Shown one piece after another: positions 1-8,377 of a stretch of 64,000 nucleotides of DNA. Under the pieces are notes generated by a model. That model was not told the origin of the DNA. It made no database searches and worked only from the letters and a program-made list of their open reading frames with translations. The first letter of the stretch is position 1, and each line of letters opens with the position of its first letter. The DNA is from Meiothermus cerbereus DSM 11376 (GTDB lineage: Bacteria > Deinococcota > Deinococci > Deinococcales > Thermaceae): NCBI RefSeq assembly GCF_000620065.1, contig NZ_KK211062.1, positions 62,001 through 126,000 on the forward strand, given 5' to 3'. A program made the translations under genes and the position numbers.

Positions 1-146
1 ACCCCAAGCCCGGCCAGCGAGGCCGCAGCCCGCTGGGCCCGCCGGTACAGCGCAGCGTAATGCAGCCAGCTCCCACGCCAGTACACCGCTGGGCGCTCGG
101 GGTGGTAGGCGGCCAGGCGCGAGAGCCAGTTGGCGTTCAGTTCCAT
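1..146 (-). CDS. AMP-binding acyl-CoA synthetase, N-terminal fragment
   Basis: Reading leftward from an ATG at 146, the frame stays open to the window edge (48 codons). It begins MELNANWLSRLAAYHPERPA and continues with a Val-Tyr-Trp-Arg-Gly-Ser-Trp stretch, the usual opening of ANL-superfamily acyl-CoA or fatty-acid ligases, which place a 'RPA(V/L)' strand right after an N-terminal helix. The start codon overlaps the last 10 nt of the upstream KAS III-like gene, so the two are probably translationally coupled and act on the same acyl chains. The catalytic P-loop and A8 motifs lie outside the window, so substrate and chain length cannot be judged. Confidence 0.72.
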   Translation of the reverse strand, partial: MELNANWLSRLAAYHPERPAVYWRGSWLHYAALYRRAQRAAASLAGLG

Positions 147-1150
147 CTGGCCCCCCCTTCAAAGCGCAGCACCGCCGCCCCCCAGTGGTAGCCCACCCCA
201 GCAGTAGCTAGGGCTACCAGGCTCCCCGGGAGCAGCCTGCCTGCCTCGCTGGCCAGCTTCAGGGAAAGAATGGGGTCGAGCTGGCCCAGGTGTCCATAAT
301 CGGACAGGTAAATGGAATGCTCTTCCGATAGCCCCAACCCGGCCAGCACGGCCTGGTGGGCCGAGGGCTTCATGTGTAAAAGGGCCAGGTAGTCGAGGTC
401 GGCAGCCGTATAACCAGCCTGCCCAAGTGCGCCCTGGATGACCTCCAGAAAACCGGGCAGCGAGACCTGCTCGAGCCGCTCTTTCATCACTTCAGGCTCA
501 GCCACCCGCAACCTGTACTGGCCTACATTGGCCGGAGTTAGGGGCTCGACCGTGCCCCCCACCGGCACCCGCACACTGGTTGCTAGGGTGGGGTCGGTTT
601 TGAGCCGGCTGGCCAACAGCTTGAGCCCGGATCCCTGCCGGGCCACCACCACAGCCCCACCGCCCGCCGCCAGGTCGTACATGAAGCGCACCGCGGGGTC
701 GGCGTAGTCAATCAGGTCGCCGTTGCGGTAACCACCTGCAATCAGGATGTGGGCCAGGTCGGGGCGGCTGGCCAGAAGCCCCTCGGCTACTGTCAGCGCG
801 GTGATAAAGCTGGCGCATTTCTGGTTCAAGTCAAAACACCAGGCCCGGCTGGCCCCCACCATCTGGGCAATGAGGGGTGCGCTGGTCCAGACCGGATAAT
901 CTTTGTGCTCGTCAGTGATGCTAATCACCACGTCCAGTTGTGCGCCCTCCAGATCCGCCTGTTGTAGCGCGGCCTGGGCAGCCCAGCCCCCCATCCGGGC
1001 CGGGTGGTCGCCTGGGCCAGGGATGGGTTTTTGGTGGATGCCGAGCTTCTCCCGCACCACCCATTCCGGCAGCCCGCTGGCCGCAGCAATCTCGCTGCTG
1101 TGCATGCGTGGTGTAGGTAGATAGACCCCAAGGCCCCGAAGGTACGCCAT
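137..1150 (-). CDS. 3-oxoacyl-ACP synthase III-like (KAS III/thiolase fold) protein
   Basis: This 337-residue protein has the KAS III fold. Cys112 in NQKCASF is the acyl-accepting nucleophile, HMKPSAHQ carries the catalytic His, and YGHLGQLDP sits where FabH has its Asn loop, with His instead. It probably makes a carbon-carbon bond between an acyl thioester and a second acyl group. The ATG at 1150 is chosen because GAGG lies 6 nt upstream; a TTG at 1162 would add four residues. The next gene is an acyl-CoA ligase overlapping by 10 nt, which suggests a specialised pathway rather than housekeeping FabH. The missing Asn motif also points to a HMG-CoA-synthase-like or OleA-like subgroup. The class call is firm and the substrate is unknown. 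Confidence 0.8.
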   Translation of the reverse strand: MAYLRGLGVYLPTPRMHSSEIAAASGLPEWVVREKLGIHQKPIPGPGDHPARMGGWAAQAALQQADLEGAQLDVVISITDEHKDYPVWTSAPLIAQMVGASRAWCFDLNQKCASFITALTVAEGLLASRPDLAHILIAGGYRNGDLIDYADPAVRFMYDLAAGGGAVVVARQGSGLKLLASRLKTDPTLATSVRVPVGGTVEPLTPANVGQYRLRVAEPEVMKERLEQVSLPGFLEVIQGALGQAGYTAADLDYLALLHMKPSAHQAVLAGLGLSEEHSIYLSDYGHLGQLDPILSLKLASEAGRLLPGSLVALATAGVGYHWGAAVLRFEGGARWN

Positions 1151-1302
1151 CTCGAACCTCAAAACCAGATTGAGGTGAGTTTATGCGGGGCCTGTTACAA
1201 CCTTGTTACACACAACCCGGCCCTGGAGGGTGGGTCGAGGGTGTTGTTTGGCGCTCTCTCCTGCAGTGCAAACAGCGAGCAAGGTGCCGGTGGCTCGATT
1301 TG

Positions 1303-1460
1303 ATACCAGATTCGGTTAGTTCGTCACCGAACGGTGACGAACTAACCCGACCAAAGGGATACGCTTTCTTCGCCGAGCGCAGCGAGGGGTGTGCTCTAGG
1401 ATTCAAAAAGATAGCCTCTTAGCACTTTTTGTTTGAAGATTATCTTTTTGAATCCGGTAT
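1303..1460. mobile_element. MITE-like element, copy 1 (158 bp)
   Basis: The element is bounded by inverted ends ATACCAGATTC (1303-1313) and GAATCCGGTAT (1450-1460), matching at 10 of 11 positions. Inside are a perfect 16-bp inverted repeat (1314-1329 with 1332-1347, centre AA) and a second 15-bp pair, GGATTCAAAAAGATA (1399-1413) with its complement at 1441-1455. It has no credible coding capacity. A shorter relative lies at 19926-20052, and copy 1 carries about 30 extra bases after the central palindrome. Ends and size fit a non-autonomous transposable element. A target duplication is not clear from the two copies. Confidence 0.8.
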
Positions 1461-1560
1461 TAGATCTACTGGGGGGCTGTAGAGGTAAAAATCTGATGCG
1501 GAGATACTTAGTATTACGCTGGCCTGGTTCCAAACAATTCTCAAGGTAGAAAGTTTTTTA

Positions 1561-3345
1561 TCAGCGCTTGTAGACCCGCCGCTCGGCCTCGATGGCCTGC
1601 AAGACCTCCTGGATTTCTTTGGTCAGGGCGCGAATCTCGTCCAGGTCGGTAACGCTTTTGAGCTGGGTTTTGAGTTTTTCCAGCCGCATCTCGAAATAGA
1701 CCTCCCGTACCCGGGCCAGCGCCACATTCAGGTGGACCTCGAGGTTCTGGCGCTCAAAGCTGGGGCTCTTCATCAGTACGTCGATCAGACGGGCGCCTTC
1801 CCCCCGTTGCTCAAAATGCTTCAGGATTCGGTTCTTGCCCTGTTCAGAACGGGCCGCCTGCATAAATTCGGCCAGAAGGCTTCCTTCGGGCGGCCAGGTG
1901 TGGTCTTCGACGTACTGGGTCCACTGCAAAAACTCCTCCTCGGGCACCGAATACAAAAGTGCGATAACATCCAGCTCGCGCAAGAGACGTTTTTCCGTGA
2001 GGTCTGGGCGGCCCAGGCCAATGCCCTGGGTTCGGTCGGGTCGGGCGGCGGAACCAGCCCGCCCTGAGGAAGTGCGGGCCCGGGCCAGGTAGTCTTCCAG
2101 CGCGCGGGGGCTGATTTCCAGCGCACCAATTACCTTGGCTTTTAGTTTCTCGACCACCTGGTCGAAGGGTTCACTCGAGATCAGGCGGGGCTTGAGGGCC
2201 TCGAGCACTTTCTGTTTGTGCTCGGGGCGCTTCAAATCCAACCCCGCCGAAGCCTGCTCGAAGCGGTACTCCACCTCGGACAGCGCCGCCTCCAGCGCGG
2301 CTTCAAAGCGGTCTTTACCATCGGCAACCAGCAACAGATCCCCCGGGTCTTTACCCCCCTCGAGCAGCACCGCGTACACTACAAAGCTTCGAGCGATCTC
2401 CAGGTTCAGGCTTTGCAAGGTAGCTTTACGCCCGGCCTCATCGGCATCGAAAGCCAGGTAAAGCTCGGTGGCATCGGCCCGCTTCAGCAGGTGGGCCTGC
2501 TCGTTGGAGAGCGAGGAACCCAGTACCGCCACGGTTTCGGCAAAACCCAGCTGGTGCAGGGCGATCACATCGAACAGCCCTTCTACCACTACCGCCCGCC
2601 CGCGCTCACGGATGGCCGCACGGGCCTCTGGATAGCCATAAAGTAGCTGGCTCTTCTTGAACAGGGCGGTTTCGGGAGAGTTGAGGTATTTAGGGTTGTC
2701 GTCTTTTTCCAGGGCTCGAGCCGTAAAAGCCACGATGCGGCCCAGCGGATCCAGAATGGGAAAGGTTACCCGGTTGCGGAAGCGGTCAAAATAACGCCCC
2801 TCGCGCTCCATGAGCACCCCAGCCTCCAGGCCTTCCTCCGGGCTTATGCCGTGGTCCTGCAGGTACTTGATCAGGCCATCCCGGCTTTTGGGCGCATAGC
2901 CCAGACCAAACCGTTCGATAGATGCAGGGGTCAGACCGCGTTCCTGCAGGTACTGCAGTGCCTCACCAGCCAGGTGGGAGCGGAAGTAAGCCTGGGCCAG
3001 CTCGAGGATTTGCAAAGCCTCCTTACGCCCGGAGGAACGCCCTTTGTACTGTGGCAGCTCAACCCCGGTCTCCTGAGCAAGGCGCTCGAGGGCCTCACGA
3101 AACTCAATGCCCTCAATCTTTTGCAAAAAAGCAAAAATGTCACCCCCACTTTTGCAGCCAAAGCAGTAACACAGCCCTTTGGCCTCGTTGACCTGAAACG
3201 AGGGGGTTTTTTCCTGATGAAAGGGGCAGAGGCCCTTCCAGGTACCCTTGCCGCTTGGCTTGAGCGCCACATACCTGCCCACCAGCTCCCGAATAGGCAT
3301 CCGGGAGCGGATAAGTTCGATGGCTTGGGCACTTTGGGCATCCAT
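1561..3345 (-). CDS. dnaG: DNA primase
   Basis: DnaG synthesises RNA primers at the replication fork. The N-terminal CHC2 zinc-binding domain has Cys40, His43, Cys61 and Cys64 (CPFH and CFGC). It is followed by the catalytic core and a Toprim domain with VVVEGLFDVIALHQLG, whose Glu-Gly is the first metal ligand, and AFDADEAGRKA, which supplies the acidic pair. The helical C-terminal part (about residues 430-594) corresponds to the helicase-binding region. The length of 594 is normal. Here the gene stands alone rather than in the rpsU-dnaG-rpoD cluster of many bacteria. The start ATG has no recognisable Shine-Dalgarno sequence. Three hundred bases upstream lies a degenerate transposase gene. 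Confidence 0.96.
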   Translation of the reverse strand: MDAQSAQAIELIRSRMPIRELVGRYVALKPSGKGTWKGLCPFHQEKTPSFQVNEAKGLCYCFGCKSGGDIFAFLQKIEGIEFREALERLAQETGVELPQYKGRSSGRKEALQILELAQAYFRSHLAGEALQYLQERGLTPASIERFGLGYAPKSRDGLIKYLQDHGISPEEGLEAGVLMEREGRYFDRFRNRVTFPILDPLGRIVAFTARALEKDDNPKYLNSPETALFKKSQLLYGYPEARAAIRERGRAVVVEGLFDVIALHQLGFAETVAVLGSSLSNEQAHLLKRADATELYLAFDADEAGRKATLQSLNLEIARSFVVYAVLLEGGKDPGDLLLVADGKDRFEAALEAALSEVEYRFEQASAGLDLKRPEHKQKVLEALKPRLISSEPFDQVVEKLKAKVIGALEISPRALEDYLARARTSSGRAGSAARPDRTQGIGLGRPDLTEKRLLRELDVIALLYSVPEEEFLQWTQYVEDHTWPPEGSLLAEFMQAARSEQGKNRILKHFEQRGEGARLIDVLMKSPSFERQNLEVHLNVALARVREVYFEMRLEKLKTQLKSVTDLDEIRALTKEIQEVLQAIEAERRVYKR

Positions 3346-3444
3346 AGGAGGTAGGCTTGTCAGGGCATTTGCCCAGCAAATTTAGAACTACATTCTAGCT
3401 CGCCCTTGCAAGAGGTAGGCCATAGTTAAAGATTTGGAATCCGG

Positions 3445-3921
3445 TCATATAGAGCACTCTTCACAAATATTGAGCTGCTCCCAGGCACATGACAAAAGCC
3501 CCATACAAGCGTACAGTTCGGTTTTCCTGGCTTCTGGGGCAAAGAGAAGCTGGCGTAGATAATCAAGCCCATGGCGAAAGGTGGAGTAGAGCTTACGCGC
3601 ATGGGTTTTGATGGGGATAGGCTTGGTTCGTGAGAGCCATTCCCCCACCTGATGCGCCCAGACCAGGGCAATGCTCATCAAAGCAATCAGCGACTCCATC
3701 CGTTCAGCCCGGGTCAGGTGGGTGGATTCGAAGTCGAAGCCCTGGGTTTTGAAGGCTTTGAAGAGGGTTTGGATCTCCCAGCGCCGGGCGTATCGAGCAG
3801 GGGCCTGCTGGGGATCGGCCTCGCGGACGCGGATCAAGGCCAGCACAAATGCGGCCAGAAAGTCCAGTCGGGCTCGATGCCACTGCAGGTGGGGTCGAAA
3901 AACTTCGCTGAGTTCGATGAT
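3445..3921 (-). pseudogene. IS4-type transposase, internally deleted remnant
   Basis: The C-terminal part, RYARRWEIQTLFKAFKTQGF followed by a THLT motif and a hydrophobic helix, is the conserved end of IS4-family transposases. The N-terminal part (EVFRPHLQWHRARLDFLAAF) also resembles the start of such enzymes. In this frame the two pieces are only about 20 residues apart, so the central catalytic domain with its two Asp residues has been lost by an in-frame deletion. The position where the family normally has the catalytic Glu (RWxIE) is Gln here. No start codon with a ribosome site is present, and a stop at 3922-3924 precedes the frame. The protein cannot be an active transposase. No terminal inverted repeats were identified. 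Confidence 0.75.
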
Positions 3922-4106
3922 TCATGGGACTACCTCTTGGCGGGGCAGTCCCTATTTTTATCAGCTCCTACGTGCTTCTGGTAAGTTTTGTCGTGTACCT
4001 AGCGTCTGGGCATCGCTGCACTAAAGAACCCGCAGATTGCTGGGGGTGAGTTCCGCACCAGCTCCAGCCAGTACTTCGTCGGTCTGTATGGACCAACCCA
4101 ACCCGT

Positions 4107-7100
4107 TCACTCGAGCCGCTCTGGACGTAGTGCCAGATGCATATCAAACTTCTGGCAAAACCAGCGCGCCAAAGCACCCAGAATTCCGTACCCACGAAAA
4201 CTATAGGCCCTCAAGCGGGGTTTTTCACCCTGGATCACCCCGTGCAGCAGGGTTTTCCAGAGCTGGGCCAGCGGGGTTCTGGGCTCAAGCTCCAAAAGGC
4301 CGCTGGGGTCATGCCCCGAAGCCAGCAAAAGCTGGGCCTGTAGCAGGCGGGCGTAGCCGTGCTGCACCACGAAACCGGAGGCTGCCGTTTGCTGCACCAG
4401 GTAATGCGCGATGGCCAGGGCCTTCTTGGGGTTGTGGGTTTGCTGGGTAAAGCTAAGGGCCAACAGTGCGTAAAAGTAAAGGGTTGGATTATGTCCCCGC
4501 TGCGCCAGCAACACCGCGTTTCGTATGTGGGCTGTCCCACTGCGTGCCTGATACCATTTGTTGATTCCCATTGCCAGCTCACAGGCCGCCCGTACCTCTA
4601 ACTGCGACTGCCCCTGAAGCCCTTTGAGCAGCCGCTGAAGCATCTGGCTGTTGTGCTGCCCTGGGGCCAGGGCATAGGCCAGGGTCAGCAGGGCCAGGAG
4701 TTGTGGCGAAGGCGCATGCACAACAGCCGACTCGCCAAAGTAAAGCGCATCCTCAAGCTGACCCGACTCAATCAAGTAGCGCAAGCGAACTCGGCTCACC
4801 CGCTCCACAACCCATTGGGGCGCACCCTCGAGCAACAACAGGCCCTCTTCCAACAAGGCCCTTGCCTCCTCCATCTGGCCAGAGTCGAGCTGCAAGGCCG
4901 CCAGATGACCGCCGTACAGGCAACTAAACCAGGTGGGCAAGACTTCGCCCGGCAGCTCACCCAGGGCATTTATAGCCTCGCGCAGCTTGAACTGTCGCCA
5001 TAGCGCTTCAGAAAGAAGCAGCCGGGCCTCAAAGTTTTCGGCAGGGCTATGGGCATACTCCCTGAGGTACGCTTCACACAGCTCCTGGGCTGGTTTAAGC
5101 TGTCCCAGACGCAGCAAGCCCCGTGCACGAACCAGCCGGGCAGCACCCTCGAGGTAAGCCGGGAGCCCTTGCAGCAGTCTGTCCGCCTCCTCCATCGGGA
5201 GGGTGCGGGCCAGCGCCAGGGCCAGGCGGGGTTCAATAATTTCAGCGGGCCGGGGAAGCTCCATCTGGGGAGCAATCCCCTGCCGGGACGGGCCGCCAGT
5301 GCGGCTGTCCACCAGGTCTACCTGCCCCAGTGCTAGGCTGGCCTCGAGTCGAATAGCCCAGGCCCGCTGGTGCAAAGCCTGCGGCAGTTCCCGGGCTTCC
5401 ATGGGCAGGCTGGCCAGCTCGAGGGCTTCTGCATAGCGGCCCAGGGCCAGGTAGGCCTCGGCAGCCTCGAGCGCAGCCTGCCAGCGCACAGTGCCCTCGG
5501 CCAGGCGCAGGGCCTCGAGGTAGCCCAGAATGGCCCCTGAGTAGCGTTCCTCCGTCCAGGCCTGTTGTGCAACCACCCGCCACATGCGGTAGGCCGTAGT
5601 TATATCGCCGGCCGCCTCGAGGTGGGTGGCAGCCTCGGCCAGACGCCCCTGGTGCTGATACCAACGGGCCGCCTGCTGGTGCCAGTTCTGCACCTGCTGT
5701 CCGCCAACCTGGCCCAGAATCGCCTCGCGCAGCCAGGGTATCGCAAAGCGCAACTGCCCCCGGTCGTCGGCCTCGAGGTAGCCCTCCCCCACCAGCCGGG
5801 TCAGGTCGGCCTCCTCCCCTACCAGGTGCCTGACCAGCTCGGGCGGGACGGTCGAACCCAAAACCGCCGCGGCCTGCAGGGCCACTCGAGCCAGCCGGGG
5901 CAGGCTGTCCACCCTGGGCTGGTACAGCGGGATAGGCTCAGGCTCACCGTTTGGGGTCAGGCTCAGGGCCTGTACCGCCAACGGATACCCGCCGCTGGCC
6001 TCGGCTAGGTGAAGACTGGCGGCCGGGCCCAGTTCGGGGCGGGCCCGCAAAATCAGACGCTGGGTATCCTCGAGCGAAAGGGGCTTAAGTAAAAGAGGTT
6101 CCAGGTCGTCGGCTGCCTCCCAGCGGTTTTGCCGCGCAACCAAAAGCAGCATAACCCCCGGCGGGGCGGGGCGGCGGGTGAACTCCAGCACCGTCGGGTC
6201 GGCATTGTGCATATCTTCCAGCACCACCACCAGCGGGCCGTTCTGAGCAATTTGGGCCAACATCGTCCACCAAGTCTCTATCAACAGGCGATCGAGTTCG
6301 TCGGAGGGCAGGCCGGGATGCTCTGCAACGCCAATGCTGTAATCCAGAATGGTACGCAGATGCTCCGGCAGCTTCAGCTGCCGGAGTTGCAAAAGCCCAT
6401 CTGGCAACAACTTTTGCAATGCCTGTCGCAGGGCATAACGCAAGGCCACCCCAGCCGTCAGGTGCGGAGCAATCACACCGCGCACCCCCTCGGGCAGGGT
6501 TTCGATCAGGTGTCGGGCCAGGTGCGACTTGCCCACCCCCATAGGCCCATACAGCACCACCCTGCGGCCTGCCCCAGCGCGAACCGCCTCCAGCGCGCGG
6601 CGCAACACCTGGGCCTCCTGCTCCCGGCCCAGCACCTCCGGGGGGTCATGGCGCAAGCCCAAAAACCGGAATGGCACCAGGGGTTCGGCGTAACCTTTGA
6701 GAGGTTGGGGAGCAAGGGCCTCGGTGATTGCGTTTGGAACGAGGCGCATGGTAGTTACATCACACCACACCTCACCTGGTGGGGCCGCCTGGGACAGGCG
6801 CTGCGAGAGGTTGATGGCTGGCCCCAGCACGGTCTGATCGCCGGCCAATCCCCCACCCAGCGGGGTCCGCAAGACCAGACCGCTGGCCACCCCCGCTCTG
6901 CCTGGCAGGGTACTCGAGGCCACCATGGCCTGGGCAGCCTCGAGTGCTGCCCGCGCATCCGACTCCTGGCTGCGCGGAACGCCAAACACAGCCAGAAAAC
7001 CATCGCCAAAAAACTTATCTATGTGGCCACCATAAAGCCGAACATGGTTGGCAGCCGTCTGCAAGGCCGTGTTGGCTGCCTCCCAGGTATCCTCCAGCGG

Positions 7101-7262
7101 GTGTGCCAGCGCATACTCGGTAAACCTCGAGAGGTCGAAAAATACCGCGCTCACCCAGCGACGTTCCTGAACAAAAGTCCCCCCCGGCAGCAACGCATTT
7201 CCGCAGCGAACACAGGTCTCCTCACCAGCAGCATTGGTGTAACCGCAACGGGGGCAAATCAT
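4107..7262 (-). CDS. zinc ribbon - class III cyclase - AAA ATPase - TPR signalling protein
   Basis: This 1051-residue cytosolic protein has four parts. Residues 3-20 form a zinc ribbon (Cys3, Cys6, Cys17, Cys20). Residues about 35-195 are a class III nucleotide cyclase domain: metal Asp43 (FFDLSRF) and Asp87 (FFGDG), a purine-contacting Lys83, and Asn151 with Arg155 (NLSQR), so the catalytic set appears complete. Then comes an AAA/STAND-type ATPase with Walker A GPMGVGKS (239-246) and Walker B VVVLEDMHNAD. The remainder is alpha-helical, TPR-like repeats with no C-terminal DNA-binding domain seen. Mycobacterial and proteobacterial proteins of this build are thought to couple ATP-driven assembly to cAMP production. 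The ligand is unknown. It has no obvious operon partner. Confidence 0.85.
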   Translation of the reverse strand: MICPRCGYTNAAGEETCVRCGNALLPGGTFVQERRWVSAVFFDLSRFTEYALAHPLEDTWEAANTALQTAANHVRLYGGHIDKFFGDGFLAVFGVPRSQESDARAALEAAQAMVASSTLPGRAGVASGLVLRTPLGGGLAGDQTVLGPAINLSQRLSQAAPPGEVWCDVTTMRLVPNAITEALAPQPLKGYAEPLVPFRFLGLRHDPPEVLGREQEAQVLRRALEAVRAGAGRRVVLYGPMGVGKSHLARHLIETLPEGVRGVIAPHLTAGVALRYALRQALQKLLPDGLLQLRQLKLPEHLRTILDYSIGVAEHPGLPSDELDRLLIETWWTMLAQIAQNGPLVVVLEDMHNADPTVLEFTRRPAPPGVMLLLVARQNRWEAADDLEPLLLKPLSLEDTQRLILRARPELGPAASLHLAEASGGYPLAVQALSLTPNGEPEPIPLYQPRVDSLPRLARVALQAAAVLGSTVPPELVRHLVGEEADLTRLVGEGYLEADDRGQLRFAIPWLREAILGQVGGQQVQNWHQQAARWYQHQGRLAEAATHLEAAGDITTAYRMWRVVAQQAWTEERYSGAILGYLEALRLAEGTVRWQAALEAAEAYLALGRYAEALELASLPMEARELPQALHQRAWAIRLEASLALGQVDLVDSRTGGPSRQGIAPQMELPRPAEIIEPRLALALARTLPMEEADRLLQGLPAYLEGAARLVRARGLLRLGQLKPAQELCEAYLREYAHSPAENFEARLLLSEALWRQFKLREAINALGELPGEVLPTWFSCLYGGHLAALQLDSGQMEEARALLEEGLLLLEGAPQWVVERVSRVRLRYLIESGQLEDALYFGESAVVHAPSPQLLALLTLAYALAPGQHNSQMLQRLLKGLQGQSQLEVRAACELAMGINKWYQARSGTAHIRNAVLLAQRGHNPTLYFYALLALSFTQQTHNPKKALAIAHYLVQQTAASGFVVQHGYARLLQAQLLLASGHDPSGLLELEPRTPLAQLWKTLLHGVIQGEKPRLRAYSFRGYGILGALARWFCQKFDMHLALRPERLE

Positions 7263-7467
7263 AGGGCTAAACCACTGCTACAAATGTCTGGATGCACTTA
7301 GCGATCTAAAAAGTATATGACGCCAGGCAACTTGCCTTCCCAGTACAGGCTGCTCAGCATGCCCAAGTATAGCCCCTGCCACAAGGATTTCCAAGCCAAA
7401 CAACAAAAAAGGTGGCCGCGGCGCTGAGCATAGCGGGCTTGCCCGGGGCCTCAACAAAGCCCTTTAG

Positions 7468-7932
7468 CTAACGCGAGTAGGCATCCGGTCGAAAGGCCAT
7501 CAGTGGAGGGGCCAAATAGGCCCGAACCGGTGTCCCCGGGCCCGGAGGGCTTGGGGCAGCCAGAATCATTTGCAGATTTTTTTCATCGTTAGGGCTCTCC
7601 ACCTGTAGTACAAAATACTGGGCATCGAGCACGTCGCCTACCCGTCCCCTCACCAGGTAGCGGCCACCGCCCAGGTGCTCGATGGTTGGGGCCTCTGTGG
7701 CTTCCTCCCACCGCTCAACCTGCCCATGAAAAATCAGGGGGGTTTCTTCACCCGAGAAGGGTGTCAGGGCTCGGTCAAAAACAAACAGGGGGCCCCAGGG
7801 GGTGAGCACCTCGAGCATGGGGCTTCCCATTGGTTCGGGGCTTACAGGCCAGCTTTGGGCATAACTCGAAAAGCGTTCCCAGAAGGATTCAGGGCTGTCC
7901 TCGAGGGCCACACGTCGGGTCGTCACGTTCAT
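7468..7932 (-). CDS. hypothetical protein, about 154 residues
   Basis: I do not recognise this family. The protein starts MNVTTRRVALED, lacks a signal peptide or membrane segment, and has several short beta-rich stretches (for example YLVRGRVGDVLDAQYFVLQV) and a Pro/Gly-rich region before its C-terminus. A GGAGG sequence ends 3 nt before the ATG at 7932 and 9 nt before an in-frame GTG at 7926, so the GTG could be the true start. A longer reading to 8010 has no ribosome site. It lies between the cyclase/ATPase gene and bamA, on the same strand, with gaps of more than 200 nt on both sides, so it is probably its own transcription unit. Confidence 0.6.
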   Translation of the reverse strand: MNVTTRRVALEDSPESFWERFSSYAQSWPVSPEPMGSPMLEVLTPWGPLFVFDRALTPFSGEETPLIFHGQVERWEEATEAPTIEHLGGGRYLVRGRVGDVLDAQYFVLQVESPNDEKNLQMILAAPSPPGPGTPVRAYLAPPLMAFRPDAYSR

Positions 7933-8010
7933 CACCCTCCATGATAATGCCCAAATTCGCCCCAGATCGCAGACGCCAGCACGACAGCAGTTCTGCCCTG
8001 TTTTTGCCAA

Positions 8011-8377
8011 ACCGCTGTCGTGCAGCGTTCAAACACCCTAGAGCGCTCTTCATAGTCCTTGAACCCCTCACCAACTTTATTGTTGCATCCCACGCAGCAC
8101 AGTGACCATCCCGGATAGGAGACCACATCTGCGAAGAGCACAACAAAAGTCCTCGGTTGGTTTTGCAGGCCTGGGTCTCCACTTGAAGCACCGGTAGGCA
8201 GAGCCAGCACCTCCAGGGGATGACCAATATGAACCCCACTTGAAGCTTTGTGTTTAGGGCAGGTCAAAACCAACCGGATGCAGGGCCAGCGCTTGGCGTA
8301 GCTTCAGGTGGGGGCCCCAGCAAAAAGCACAAATCAAAGATATTTAGCTAAACAGAGCACTTCCGGCGGGGATCAGC
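8011..8377. other. intergenic region, 367 bp
   Basis: I find no gene here. The stretch carries one copy of a dispersed GC-rich repeat (8302-8340). The rest shows no convincing promoter, tRNA or conserved RNA fold. Confidence 0.5.
8302..8340 (-). repeat. dispersed GC-rich repeat, copy A
   Basis: Read on the minus strand, this contains the core CTGGGGCCCCCACCTGAAG preceded by TCTTTGATTTGTGCTTTTTG. Copies B (20171-20222) and C (54178-54214) share GGGGCCCCC, the pyrimidine run before it and CCTGAAG after it. All three are intergenic. Confidence 0.6.

Noticed and set aside
1183-1422. A protein frame across the MITE
   Set aside because: It runs through inverted repeats and has no homology that I recognise or ribosome site.
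8011-8377. A CRISPR array or conserved small RNA in the gap before bamA
   Set aside because: There are no regular direct repeats with spacers and no recognisable RNA fold; only one copy of a dispersed repeat is present.
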